Source of the DNA: Flammeovirga yaeyamensis
GTDB taxonomy: Bacteria > Bacteroidota > Bacteroidia > Cytophagales > Flammeovirgaceae
DNA length: 64,000 nt
Direction of reading: 5' to 3'
Assembly: GCF_018736045.1 (NCBI RefSeq)
Contig: NZ_CP076133.1
Span: 1,674,001-1,738,000 of the forward strand
Shown: positions 1-8,431 of the stretch, in pieces
Position numbering within the stretch: position 1 is the first letter of the stretch
Layout of the letters: the number at the start of each line of letters is the position of its first letter
The notes under the pieces: generated by a model
What the model was told of the DNA's origin: nothing
Database searches by the model: none
The model's input: only the letters and a program-made list of their open reading frames with translations
Program-made: the position numbers and the translations under genes

Positions 1-1032
1 AGCTTCTCTTATAGATTGTTCAAAAACTTCATGAGAGTAATCATAAAATTGCATATCTAAACCAGCTTTGATAGAATTTGTAATGGCCTCTTTTGGCGTT
101 GCTGCTGTAAAATGACTATTCTGTTGTTTTGCTATAGCTCCTAAATCAGAAATTACCATTCCTTTAAAGCCCCACTCCTCTCTCAGGAGATCATGTAATA
201 ACCATTTATCAGCTGCTGCAGGAATACCATCCCATTCATGATACGCAGCCATTGCTCCTAAAGCTTCTCCTTCTGTAAATGCTTTTTCGAAAACATATAA
301 GAAATTGGTTCTTGCTTCTCTTTCTCCAATATACACTGGAGATGTATTGCTACCTCCTTCCGGTATACTGTGAATACCAAAGTGTTTTGGTTCAGCTACA
401 ATAGCATCATCTTTCGTTAGATCATCTCCTTGCATACCTTTAATGATAGCCACACCATTTCTTGCCGCTAAATAAGGATCTTCTCCATAAGTTTCTTGCA
501 CACGGCCCCAACGAGGTTCCCTGCCAATACCTAACACTGGTGAAAGCACCATATGTACACCTACAGATCTAGTTTCTCGTGCCACAGCATGACCAATTTT
601 ATTCATCAAAAGAGTATCCCACATACTCCCCATTCCGATAGGAACAGGAAATGCTGTCGACTTCTTCCCTTGATATCCATGTAAAGCTTCTTCGATGAAG
701 AGTACTGGAATCCCTAAACGCGTTTTTTCAACAAAATATTTTTGTAATGCGTTAGATAATTTGGCGTTTTCAGGATAATAATCGTGTACCGAACCAACAC
801 TTTTATCCCCTAACAGTGCTTTTACTTTTTTCTTATCTAAAACACCATCAACAGAAATGTCTCCTCCCGAGTACATATCAAGCTGTTGAATTTTTTCGTC
901 GAGGGTCATACGATTGACCAGATCATCTACTCTTTCGTTAATTGGTAGTTTTGCATTTTTGTATGCAGGGTTCTTATTATTTATTCCTGCAGAAATAAGG
1001 AATAATGATATACATAGGATGAAGTACCTCAT
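1..1032 (-). CDS. GH3 family beta-glycosidase, N-terminal part
   Basis: This is the first 344 residues of a glycoside hydrolase family 3 enzyme; the rest lies beyond the left edge. The ATG at 1032 opens a short hydrophobic leader (MRYFILCISLFLISAG), so the protein is probably exported. The N-terminal TIM-barrel domain is clear: MTLDEKIQQLD near the start, the Lys-His pair in EPKHFG (about residues 216-217), and the nucleophile motif GMVISDLGA with Asp296. The usual SDW is SDL here. Family members release glucose, xylose or other beta-linked sugars from the non-reducing ends of oligosaccharides. The exact sugar cannot be read from this part. It is transcribed away from the BNR-repeat gene. The xylan locus 30 kb away is a possible functional partner, but that is only inference. 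Confidence 0.92.
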   Translation of the reverse strand, partial: MRYFILCISLFLISAGINNKNPAYKNAKLPINERVDDLVNRMTLDEKIQQLDMYSGGDISVDGVLDKKKVKALLGDKSVGSVHDYYPENAKLSNALQKYFVEKTRLGIPVLFIEEALHGYQGKKSTAFPVPIGMGSMWDTLLMNKIGHAVARETRSVGVHMVLSPVLGIGREPRWGRVQETYGEDPYLAARNGVAIIKGMQGDDLTKDDAIVAEPKHFGIHSIPEGGSNTSPVYIGEREARTNFLYVFEKAFTEGEALGAMAAYHEWDGIPAAADKWLLHDLLREEWGFKGMVISDLGAIAKQQNSHFTAATPKEAITNSIKAGLDMQFYDYSHEVFEQSIREA

Positions 1033-1377
1033 TTCATTTAGGTTTAATTACCCACTGAGTAAGTGAGCTTTATTTAGAGTTAATTATGTGTATTCTCATC
1101 AAAATAGACTATTTGATGTTGATGATCAAAAGTAATTTGAACACTAATTTTTTTTGATGACAGAAATTATCTTTCATTTTCTTTATACCTAAAAAACTAT
1201 AATGAATTTGATAAGTTATACAGGTATTGAATTTTATTTACATTGTTACTTTTTTACCTTGTAAGTGATCAATACAAATGAATTAAAAACCATTCAATAC
1301 AATATTAATTTAAACTATAAATCAGATTATTTTTTATCAATCTTTCTCTATGATCTGATCCATTTAAACTTCAATTC
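1033..1377. promoter_or_regulatory. Divergent intergenic region, GH3 / BNR gene
   Basis: This 345-base AT-rich gap separates two divergent genes and holds no convincing ORF. On the minus strand, 1134-1127 reads TACTTTTG, a full match to the Bacteroidota -7 consensus TAnnTTTG, about 95 bases upstream of the GH3 start. I see no good TTG -33 element at the expected spacing, so the promoter call is tentative. The same octamer occurs upstream of the GH8 gene (37678-37685). Nothing comparable stands out for the plus-strand gene. Confidence 0.35.
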
Positions 1378-4300
1378 ATGAAAAAATTTAAACTATTGCT
1401 CCTTTCAGCACTCATTATTTTTTCTTGGCATTCATCTTATGCTCAAAAGAAGAAAAAGGCTGTTAAAGCAAATCAACCATCTCTTGATACTCACCTATTT
1501 GATAGTCTTACTTTTCGAAGTATCGGCCCCGCATTTATGTCGGGTAGAATTGCCGATTTAGCCATCGATCCCATCAACGAAAACATTTGGTATGTAGCAG
1601 TTGGTTCAGGTGGAGTATGGAAAACTGTCAATGCGGGAACCACGTTTGAGCCTATTTTTGATAACCAATCGGTATATTCGATAGGATGTGTGACTATTGA
1701 CCCCAACTCCCCTAATACTATTTGGGTAGGAACAGGAGAAAATGTAGGCGGTAGACACGTTGCTTTCGGTGATGGTATTTACAGAAGTCAGGACAGTGGA
1801 AAAACCTGGGAAAATATGGGTTTGAAAAACTCAGAACACATTTCGAAAATTATTGTTCATCCAGATAATTCTGATGTTATCCTTGTCGCTTCACAAGGTC
1901 CCCTTTGGAGTGAAGGTGGTGACAGAGGATTTTTTAAATCTAAAGATGGTGGTAAAATTTGGACCAAAACACTTGGTGATGATGCTTTCACAGGAGTAAC
2001 TGATATGGTTTCTGACCCTCGTAATCCAAATAGAATTTATGCGGTGACTTGGGAACATCATAGAACAGTGGCTGCTTGGATGGGTGGTGGCGAAAAATCT
2101 CGCCTCTATGTTTCTGATGATGCCGGTGATTCTTGGAAAATGTTGACTTCAGGTCTTCCTCAAGGTAAATGGGGTAAAACAGGTTTGGCTATTTCTCCTC
2201 AAAATCCAGATGTATTGTATGCTGCTATTGAATTGAACCGTAAAAAAGGCGGTGTTTGGAGATCTGAAAACAGAGGTGGTCATTGGACTAAAATGTCTGA
2301 TGTAGTTTCTGGAGGTACAGGTCCTCATTATTATCAAGAAATCTATGCCTCTCCACATAAATTCGATCGTCTCTATTTCATGAATAACGCTTTAATGAAA
2401 TCCGAAGATGGTGGTAAAACTTTCGAATATATGGACGAAACAGCTAAACATGGCGATAGTCATGCGATGGCATTCAAAGCTTCCGATCCAAATTACATTC
2501 TTGTAGGAACAGATGGAGGCGTTTACGAAAGTTTCGATTTGGGAAGTACATGGAGATATATGGAAAACATTCCAGTGACTCAATTCTATAAAGTAGCCGT
2601 GGACGATACATTCCCATTCTATAATGTATATGGTGGCACTCAAGATAACAGTACAGAAGGTGGTCCATCTAGAACCATGAATCACCATGGTATTCGTAAT
2701 GCCGATTGGAAAGTAGTCTTGAATTGGGATGGTCACCAACCCGCTACAGAACCTGGCAACCCAGATATTATGTATGGCCAACGTCAGCAAGGTACTTTAT
2801 CAAGAATTGATTTGAAATCAGGAGAAGTCATTGATATTATGCCTCAACCAGCAGCCGACGAAAATTATGAGCGTTACAATTGGGATGCACCCATTTTAGT
2901 ATCTCCTCATCAACCTTCAACCATCTATCATGCCTCTCAGCGATTATGGAAATCGACTGATCGTGGTGATTCTTGGACGGCTTTGTCAGAAGATTTAACT
3001 AGAAATGAAGAACGAATTGCTTTGCCTATTATGGGTGGTGTGCAAAGTTGGGATTCTCCTTGGGATATCTATGCAATGTCTAACTTCAGTACGATTACCT
3101 CAATTGCTGTATCACCAAAAAATGAAAAAGTTATTGCAATAGGTACAGATGATGGTTTGATTCAGTTTACTTCTGATGAAGGACAGACTTGGAAGAAGAT
3201 TGAGGCAAGCACTTTGGGGGTTCCTAAACGTTCGTACATAAATGATATTAAAGCCGATTTATTTGATGAAAACACATTCTATGTAGCATTAGATAACCAC
3301 AAAGAAGGTGATTACAAACCGTATTTATTAAAGACGACAGATAAAGGAAATTCATGGTCGAAGATTCAAAATGGTTTTGGTGACAAAAACCTGGTTTGGC
3401 GAATCGTTCAGGATCATGTATCAAAAGATCTTTTGTTTGCAGGTACCGAATTCGGTGTTTATTTCAGTAATAATGCGGGTGATTCATGGACAAAATTAAA
3501 TGGTGGAATTCCTACTATATCATTTAGAGATTTGGCTATTCAAAGAAGAGAAAATGATTTGGTTGCTGCTTCATTTGGCCGTGGTTTCTATATTTTAGAT
3601 GATTACACAGCACTTCGTGATGTCAAAGAACAACAAATCGAACAGACTGCTTCTTTGTTTGCTCCAAGAAAAGCTTGGTGGTACATCCAAAAATCAACCG
3701 TAGACTTTGATGATAAACGAGGTACCCAAGGTAGTCAGATGTACGTTGCCGATAATCCTGATTTCGGTGCCACTTTTACTTATTATTTAAAAGAATCCAT
3801 CAAAAGCTTAGAGGAAATCAGAGTTGAATCAGAGGCGGTTGCCGGAGCTCAATTCCCGGGCTGGGAAGCTTTAGAGACAGAAAAAAGAGAGATGAAGCCG
3901 TTTGTCTATTTGGAAATCAAAGACCAAAACGGAAGTATCATTAATAGAGTGAAAGCCACTAATGCTAAAGGATTCCATAGAGTGACTTGGGATTTAAGAG
4001 TCGGCGGAACTGGTACAATCACTTTAGATGGAAATGAAGAACAATTGCATTCTTTCTTAGCTGCACCTGGAAAATATACTGCTTCTTTACATTCTTTCGA
4101 AAGTGGTAAAACCAATACATTAACGGAACCTGTGGAAGTAGTGGTCGAACGTCTTGGTGAAACGGCATTAGAAGGTAAAAGCATGGATGAAGTAGTTGCA
4201 TTCTGGAGAAAATATGAGCAACTGACTCGTGATGTCAACAAATTATCGATTCAGTTATCGAATACTCAAAAAGCGAGTGAGAAGCTATTTACAGCTACTT

Positions 4301-4632
4301 TAAATTCTTCTTTAAACGACAATATCATCGAACGTATTTCGAATGTGAAACTATCTTTGGATCAATTGGATTCTCAACTTTTTGGCAACCCTGCTAAGAA
4401 TGAAGTGGGAGAAAAAAGTAAGACAACGATTGGTGAAAGACTTTTCGCTTTAAATAGAGGCATTTCTATGTCGACTTATGGTCCAACGCCTACCCATCTA
4501 CAAACGGTAAAAATTATCGAAGATGAGATGAAAATGATCAATGAGAAATTGGCTCCTTTAAAGAAGGAAGTCAAAGAAATTGGCATGATGGTGATGCAAG
4601 CGAATGGTGCTTGGATTGAGGGAATGGAATAA
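1378..4632 (+). CDS. Secreted BNR/sortilin-like repeat protein (glycosyl hydrolase-like)
   Basis: A 1084-residue exported protein. The start MKKFKLLLLSALIIFSWHSSYAQ is a standard signal peptide with a cleavage site after AQ. The first two thirds (about residues 40-720) are beta-propeller repeats of the BNR/Asp-box type, seen as recurrent SxDGGKTW, SDDAGDSWK and STDRGDSWT units. This is the VPS10/sortilin or xyloglucanase-like fold, often annotated as glycosyl hydrolase in Bacteroidota. The C-terminal third (about 750-1084) has a region like that found in other large members, ending in a helical, charged segment. No catalytic residues can be assigned by eye, so enzymatic activity is unproven. 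It is monocistronic. Its stop lies six bases before the left arm of a terminator hairpin that the IS110 element has split, so read-through is likely. Confidence 0.8.
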   Translation: MKKFKLLLLSALIIFSWHSSYAQKKKKAVKANQPSLDTHLFDSLTFRSIGPAFMSGRIADLAIDPINENIWYVAVGSGGVWKTVNAGTTFEPIFDNQSVYSIGCVTIDPNSPNTIWVGTGENVGGRHVAFGDGIYRSQDSGKTWENMGLKNSEHISKIIVHPDNSDVILVASQGPLWSEGGDRGFFKSKDGGKIWTKTLGDDAFTGVTDMVSDPRNPNRIYAVTWEHHRTVAAWMGGGEKSRLYVSDDAGDSWKMLTSGLPQGKWGKTGLAISPQNPDVLYAAIELNRKKGGVWRSENRGGHWTKMSDVVSGGTGPHYYQEIYASPHKFDRLYFMNNALMKSEDGGKTFEYMDETAKHGDSHAMAFKASDPNYILVGTDGGVYESFDLGSTWRYMENIPVTQFYKVAVDDTFPFYNVYGGTQDNSTEGGPSRTMNHHGIRNADWKVVLNWDGHQPATEPGNPDIMYGQRQQGTLSRIDLKSGEVIDIMPQPAADENYERYNWDAPILVSPHQPSTIYHASQRLWKSTDRGDSWTALSEDLTRNEERIALPIMGGVQSWDSPWDIYAMSNFSTITSIAVSPKNEKVIAIGTDDGLIQFTSDEGQTWKKIEASTLGVPKRSYINDIKADLFDENTFYVALDNHKEGDYKPYLLKTTDKGNSWSKIQNGFGDKNLVWRIVQDHVSKDLLFAGTEFGVYFSNNAGDSWTKLNGGIPTISFRDLAIQRRENDLVAASFGRGFYILDDYTALRDVKEQQIEQTASLFAPRKAWWYIQKSTVDFDDKRGTQGSQMYVADNPDFGATFTYYLKESIKSLEEIRVESEAVAGAQFPGWEALETEKREMKPFVYLEIKDQNGSIINRVKATNAKGFHRVTWDLRVGGTGTITLDGNEEQLHSFLAAPGKYTASLHSFESGKTNTLTEPVEVVVERLGETALEGKSMDEVVAFWRKYEQLTRDVNKLSIQLSNTQKASEKLFTATLNSSLNDNIIERISNVKLSLDQLDSQLFGNPAKNEVGEKSKTTIGERLFALNRGISMSTYGPTPTHLQTVKIIEDEMKMINEKLAPLKKEVKEIGMMVMQANGAWIEGME

Positions 4633-4637
4633 AAAAC

Positions 4638-4659
4638 TGTATCAAAAGCCCCGGAATTC
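4638..4659. terminator. Left half of an interrupted bidirectional terminator
   Basis: TGTATCAAAAGCCCCGGAAT at 4638-4657 matches the reverse complement of 6070-6089 at 19 of 20 positions. Joined without the intervening 1.4 kb, the two halves make a continuous GC-core hairpin with A/T-rich flanks, placed just after the stop codons of two convergent genes (4632 and 6094). This is what a shared intrinsic terminator looks like. The insertion sequence now separates the arms. Confidence 0.7.
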
Positions 4660-4833
4660 TCTTATGGATAAAACAAGTAAATCAATATTTATTTTATCCA
4701 ATTTTCTAGAATATGGGTAGATATCTATTTTAAAGATAAATATCGGTTAGTTTAACATGTTAAGGATGGATGAATTCTTATGTATTTCAATCATCCTTGA
4801 CGCGTTATTTATTAATCTCTAGCGATATAGAAA

Positions 4834-5841
4834 CTATGTCCAGCAAGCTATATAATTACTTTGATAAGCCTTGTTATTCTTAATTACAGCAAACATCCTT
4901 TTTATCATTTTAGCTCGTAAATTATTAATTGCCGTCATTTTATTTTTCCCTTCACTAATTTTTCGTTGGTAATACGTCTGAAATTCACCCTCTATTTGGA
5001 TGGCAGATACAACCCCCATATGGATATTGCTTTTAAGTGATAACTTTGACCGTTTTGACACCTTATTTTTAGACCGAATACTCGTTCCTGAGACATATCG
5101 GAATGGAGCAACTCCAACATAGGAAGCAAATTGACGTGCATTGTCAAATTTCTTAAAACCTAGGGTAGCAATTATTACATCTAGTGCAATTTTAGGACCT
5201 ACACCTGGTATTGTTTTTAGAAGGTTTAATTGATGTTTCAATACCTTGTCATTTTTAACTATCTGATCTATTCTCTTGTCTATCGCATCTAAATTTTCTT
5301 TTAAAGCTTTGAGTATTTTATTATATCTTTTAACTCGATCTTTATACTCACTTTCTTCTACATAATCTTTATGATCAGTAATTTGTGCTTTAAATTTCTG
5401 TTGCTCACTTACAATTAGATCTCTTTCTGAATTCAAATATTTTAATGTAGAAAGACTGGTCGAACTTAGCTCACATAGTTTTGCTTTATCAGAATTTCTG
5501 TAGCCATAATCAGCAAGTCTTTGTGCATCTATTTGATCATTTTTTCCTTTGGTAAATCCTTTACTAAGATGAAATTGATTAGGGCACTCAATCCATAAAT
5601 TATAGCCTTCTTCAACTAAACTCCAAATTAAAGGATTAGTATAAAGTCCTGTATTCTCAGCCACGATTAATACATCTTCTTTTGATAGGTCATATTCTTT
5701 AAATAAAGTTTTGAAACAAGTGGAAATATGCTTTTTAGTATTACCACATTTTCTCATAATGAACTTCGAAGGACTTAACTGTAAAGCGATGTCTAATGTT
5801 AATTTACTTACATCAACCCCAATTACTTTTTTGTAAATCAT
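4834..5841 (-). CDS. IS110-family transposase (bridge-RNA recombinase)
   Basis: A 335-residue DEDD recombinase, within the normal length of the family and without interruptions. The N-terminal RuvC-like domain shows Asp10 in IGVDVSK, Glu62 in AENTGLY, and Asp102/Asp105 in KNDQIDAQRLADYG, which fit the DEDD tetrad. A charged coiled region follows (about 130-200). The C-terminal Transposase_20 domain has the helix-hairpin-helix TIPGVGPKIALDV and the segment VGVAPFRYVSGTS, where Ser251 or Ser254 is the likely nucleophile. Known IS110 enzymes use an RNA from the element's own non-coding end to bring donor junction and target together. The minus-strand leader upstream (5842-6069) carries a candidate for that RNA. 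Transcription runs in the same direction as the mannosidase operon that ends just upstream, so read-through could express it. Confidence 0.93.
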   Translation of the reverse strand: MIYKKVIGVDVSKLTLDIALQLSPSKFIMRKCGNTKKHISTCFKTLFKEYDLSKEDVLIVAENTGLYTNPLIWSLVEEGYNLWIECPNQFHLSKGFTKGKNDQIDAQRLADYGYRNSDKAKLCELSSTSLSTLKYLNSERDLIVSEQQKFKAQITDHKDYVEESEYKDRVKRYNKILKALKENLDAIDKRIDQIVKNDKVLKHQLNLLKTIPGVGPKIALDVIIATLGFKKFDNARQFASYVGVAPFRYVSGTSIRSKNKVSKRSKLSLKSNIHMGVVSAIQIEGEFQTYYQRKISEGKNKMTAINNLRAKMIKRMFAVIKNNKAYQSNYIACWT

Positions 5842-5876
5842 TTTGTATCTTCGTTTTAATTAGGAATTAGGGTATT

Positions 5877-6009
5877 CAGAACTTCCCTACCAACCTTAAC
5901 GGGTTGAAGCATTCTCTTATTTAGGTTTGGTTCTGATTAAAAGAAATAAGTCCAAGAATTCCTGTAGAGTTACAGCTCTATTCATTCCGATGGTTCACTT
6001 ATTTCTTTT
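5877..6009 (-). ncRNA. Candidate bridge RNA of the IS110 element
   Basis: Read on the minus strand, the leader contains two successive stem-internal loop-stem structures. First loop: a perfect 13-bp outer stem (5997-6009 with 5939-5951) and an inner hairpin (5965-5969 with 5976-5980). Its 5' side contains CGGAAT (5989-5984) and its 3' side GGAATTC (5962-5956); both match the target palindrome CCCCGGAATTCCGGGG. Second loop: a 6-bp outer stem (5930-5935 with 5877-5882) and inner hairpin (5891-5895 with 5902-5906). Its 5' side reads ATAAGAGAATG (5920-5910), identical over 11 bases to the sequence formed when the two element ends are joined. This is the architecture of published bridge RNAs, target loop first and donor loop second. 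The right donor guide is unclear: TAAGGTT (complementary to the left-end sequence) lies in the inner hairpin. Transcript ends are unknown. Confidence 0.75.
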
Positions 6010-6068
6010 ACCCTAGTTTTAAAATAACCTTTATCTAGAAATTTTACAATACAGTAAACCTAAGGTTC

Positions 6069-6089
6069 ATTCCGGGGTTTTTGATACAA
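6069..6089. terminator. Right half of the interrupted bidirectional terminator
   Basis: ATTCCGGGGTTTTTGATACA pairs with the left half at 4638-4659. It begins four bases beyond the stop codon of the GH92 gene on the minus strand. Alone it cannot form the hairpin, so GH92 operon transcripts probably continue into the insertion sequence. Confidence 0.7.
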
Positions 6090-6093
6090 GTAA

Positions 6094-8427
6094 TTATTTT
6101 TTAGGTTTTGCAGAAGATTTCATCTCTAATACTCCACCTTTAATATACTCAGACCAAGGAAGGAAAACACTTTCTAAACTTTCCCCATTCCATTCAGCCG
6201 ATTTGATATATCTATTTTTAGTAGGATCACCTTTGATCTTGATCACTACTTCTTCCCCTTCATAAAACTGCTTATCTAAAGAAATTTTTACTTCTTCAAA
6301 TTGCGGCATACTCAATTGCAAGTTAGGATTTTCACCCGTTCCGCCTGCAACATCAAATAGTCCGATACCTGCAAGAACATACCATGCCCCTAACTGACCT
6401 TGGTCTTCGTCTTGTCCGTATCCATAACCGTGAGTTTCATCAGTTCCATAGAATACATCACAAATTTCCCTCACCCAATATTGCGTCTTATAAGGTTGAT
6501 CCGTAAAATTATACATCCATGCAATATGCAATGATGGCTGATTTCCGTGATTGTAGACATTCTCCAAACCAGCAAAAGCATCCACCGTTTCTCCTCCACC
6601 AAACTTTGTAATAGCCGCTGTTTCAAAAACACCATTCAATCGTTCGATAAACTCTTGAGGTCCAATTTTCTTTGCCAACCCTTTCACATCATGAGGGACA
6701 TAAAAAGTATATTGCCAAGCATTTCCCTCTTGGAAGCCTGTCCAAACTTTCTTAGGATCAAAGTCTTTAACAAACTGATGATCTTTTGTTTTTGGAGTGA
6801 TAAATCCGATTTCCTCATTAAACAACTTCTCCCAGCCTTTTGAATAATCGGCAAACAACTTCGCATCGTCTATGTGATGTAAACTTTTGGCCATATTCAT
6901 TGCCGCAGAAGCGGAGAAGCTATACTCTAAAGTGTGGGATGCCGAAAACTGAGAACCTTCTGCATTGGATGCTGAATAATACTCGTTGTTTTGTGTTAAT
7001 GGCACAAAACCTTCTTCGACAAATACTTTTGTATCGGCTTTACCGGCACCTAAAGGACGGTTCATCCAACCCAATTCGTTTTTACGAACTGCTTGATACG
7101 CCAATTCATGATCATATTGATCGATACCTCTGTTATAAGCACTAGCAATCAATAATCCTGTGTAGTTCGTGCCCACACCAGATACAAATTTGTTGGTAGC
7201 GACTCCATCTGCAAGCCATCCTCCATCTTTGTAAATATCCAATTGGCATTGCACAAACTCATTGTAATACTCTGGATAAGCCAATGCCCAAAGTTGCGTA
7301 AGGTTCCAAAATGCACCCCAAACAGCATCCGTATTGTAATGATTGTATTTTGGTTGATTAGTCGTTTCATCGATTTCAATTTGTCCTACCTCTCCATTAA
7401 TTGAAGGGTACTGACCATTTACATCGCTACTTAAACCTCTACCTAAAAGTGCATGATATAATCCCGTATAAAACTTTGTTTGATGTTCCTTGGATCCTCC
7501 TTTTACAGCAATCTTTCCTAACATCTCTCTCCATTTCGATTGGGCTTTCTCTTTTGCTTCATCAAATTGTAAGTCGATGGCTTCTTTCTCAAGGTTTAGT
7601 CTCGCATTCTCAATGGAAGTATAAGATTGTCCGATTTTCACTTCGACCTGATACTCTTTATTCTGATCAAAAGTTAAAGCTAAACCTGCACCTTGACCTA
7701 AAGCAGTTTTACATCCAAAGTGGATATCCTCCTTATTAAATGATGCAATAGATGATGTCGTCTTATCAATCTCTGCCACAAAATACATTTTGACATAAGC
7801 TCCAGGTTGATAATATTTCACATATCCTGGATGAGTAATGACATACCCTTCGATGGTTTTATCGTCGACCATTGTTACCGCTGCATCAACGACATTACCA
7901 CTCTCTCCTTGCGTATTTCCTATATCAAAAAGTAAATGATTCTCGCCCTTAGGAAAACTATATCTGTGGAAAGAAACTCTTGGTGTTGAGGTGAGTTCAG
8001 CTTTGATATTGTAATCTTCTAACACCACACTATAATATCCCGGCTGGGCGATTTCATTTTCTTTTTTAAAGTTCGATCGATAACCTTTTTCTACTTCTTC
8101 TAGTTTCCCAGGAACAGTAATCAACTCTCCATTTGTAGGCATTAAAGAAATACCTCCTACTTGGAATTCATGGAAATTAACGAACCCTTCGATAGAAGTA
8201 TGTGTTCCATCATATCCGACAGCCTCCCAGCCCCATTTGTTTCCGTAAGAACCGTTCGTAGATGGAGCAGGTTTAGCCATACCAAACGGGTTGGCTGCTG
8301 GCGTATAGAAAAACCATCTCGAATGTACTGTCCCAATATTTGGGTCCACTGCTTCCAATGGATCAATATATTGACCGAAAGCAGTGTACCCCAAACACAT
8401 CAGGAGTAATAAATGTAGTTTTTTCAT
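6094..8427 (-). CDS. GH92 family alpha-mannosidase-like enzyme
   Basis: A 777-residue exported enzyme of glycoside hydrolase family 92, whose members are calcium-dependent exo-acting alpha-mannosidases. I start it at 8427 because MKKLHLLLLMCLGYTAFGQ is a clean signal peptide; an ATG at 8442 and one further upstream (8472) are alternatives. The N-terminal beta-sandwich (to about residue 280) contains WGWEAVGYDGTHTSIEGF. The (alpha/alpha)6 barrel includes WGAFWNLTQLWALAYPE, GGWLADGVA and the late motif GQDEDQGQLGAWYVLAGIG, matching the acidic NDD-GQ-AWY region of the family. The middle motif differs from the common WDTFR form, so the substrate may not be a standard mannan linkage. It is the last gene of the five-gene operon, four bases after the preceding stop. 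Released mannose fits the downstream kinase-isomerase fusion in the same operon. Confidence 0.85.
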   Translation of the reverse strand: MKKLHLLLLMCLGYTAFGQYIDPLEAVDPNIGTVHSRWFFYTPAANPFGMAKPAPSTNGSYGNKWGWEAVGYDGTHTSIEGFVNFHEFQVGGISLMPTNGELITVPGKLEEVEKGYRSNFKKENEIAQPGYYSVVLEDYNIKAELTSTPRVSFHRYSFPKGENHLLFDIGNTQGESGNVVDAAVTMVDDKTIEGYVITHPGYVKYYQPGAYVKMYFVAEIDKTTSSIASFNKEDIHFGCKTALGQGAGLALTFDQNKEYQVEVKIGQSYTSIENARLNLEKEAIDLQFDEAKEKAQSKWREMLGKIAVKGGSKEHQTKFYTGLYHALLGRGLSSDVNGQYPSINGEVGQIEIDETTNQPKYNHYNTDAVWGAFWNLTQLWALAYPEYYNEFVQCQLDIYKDGGWLADGVATNKFVSGVGTNYTGLLIASAYNRGIDQYDHELAYQAVRKNELGWMNRPLGAGKADTKVFVEEGFVPLTQNNEYYSASNAEGSQFSASHTLEYSFSASAAMNMAKSLHHIDDAKLFADYSKGWEKLFNEEIGFITPKTKDHQFVKDFDPKKVWTGFQEGNAWQYTFYVPHDVKGLAKKIGPQEFIERLNGVFETAAITKFGGGETVDAFAGLENVYNHGNQPSLHIAWMYNFTDQPYKTQYWVREICDVFYGTDETHGYGYGQDEDQGQLGAWYVLAGIGLFDVAGGTGENPNLQLSMPQFEEVKISLDKQFYEGEEVVIKIKGDPTKNRYIKSAEWNGESLESVFLPWSEYIKGGVLEMKSSAKPKK

Positions 8428-8431
8428 GGGT

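Larger units (their letters stand above)
4656..6072 (-). mobile_element. IS110-family insertion sequence, about 1.4 kb
   Basis: The element carries one IS110-type recombinase on the minus strand and a 228-base leader between its start codon and the end near 6069. The boundaries follow from rejoining the flanks: the ancestral palindrome CCCCGGAATTCCGGGG is recovered if one ATTC (4656-4659 or 6069-6072) is removed, so the exact crossover lies within those four bases. The unit is about 1413 bases. The 19/20 inverted sequence at the edges belongs to the target hairpin, not to the element; members of the IS110 group usually lack terminal inverted repeats. The long non-coding stretch is upstream of the recombinase, as in the IS110 group, rather than downstream as in the IS1111 group. 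The recombinase is full length, so the element may still move. Confidence 0.85.

Noticed and set aside
2392-2790. A 132-codon minus-strand ORF inside the BNR-repeat gene
   Set aside because: It is antisense to a well-supported gene and its translation is rich in Cys, His and Ile without any domain; a shadow frame.
4638-6089. Terminal inverted repeats of the insertion sequence
   Set aside because: The matching edges rejoin into a terminator hairpin between two convergent genes and lie outside the guide-matched junction, so they belong to the target.
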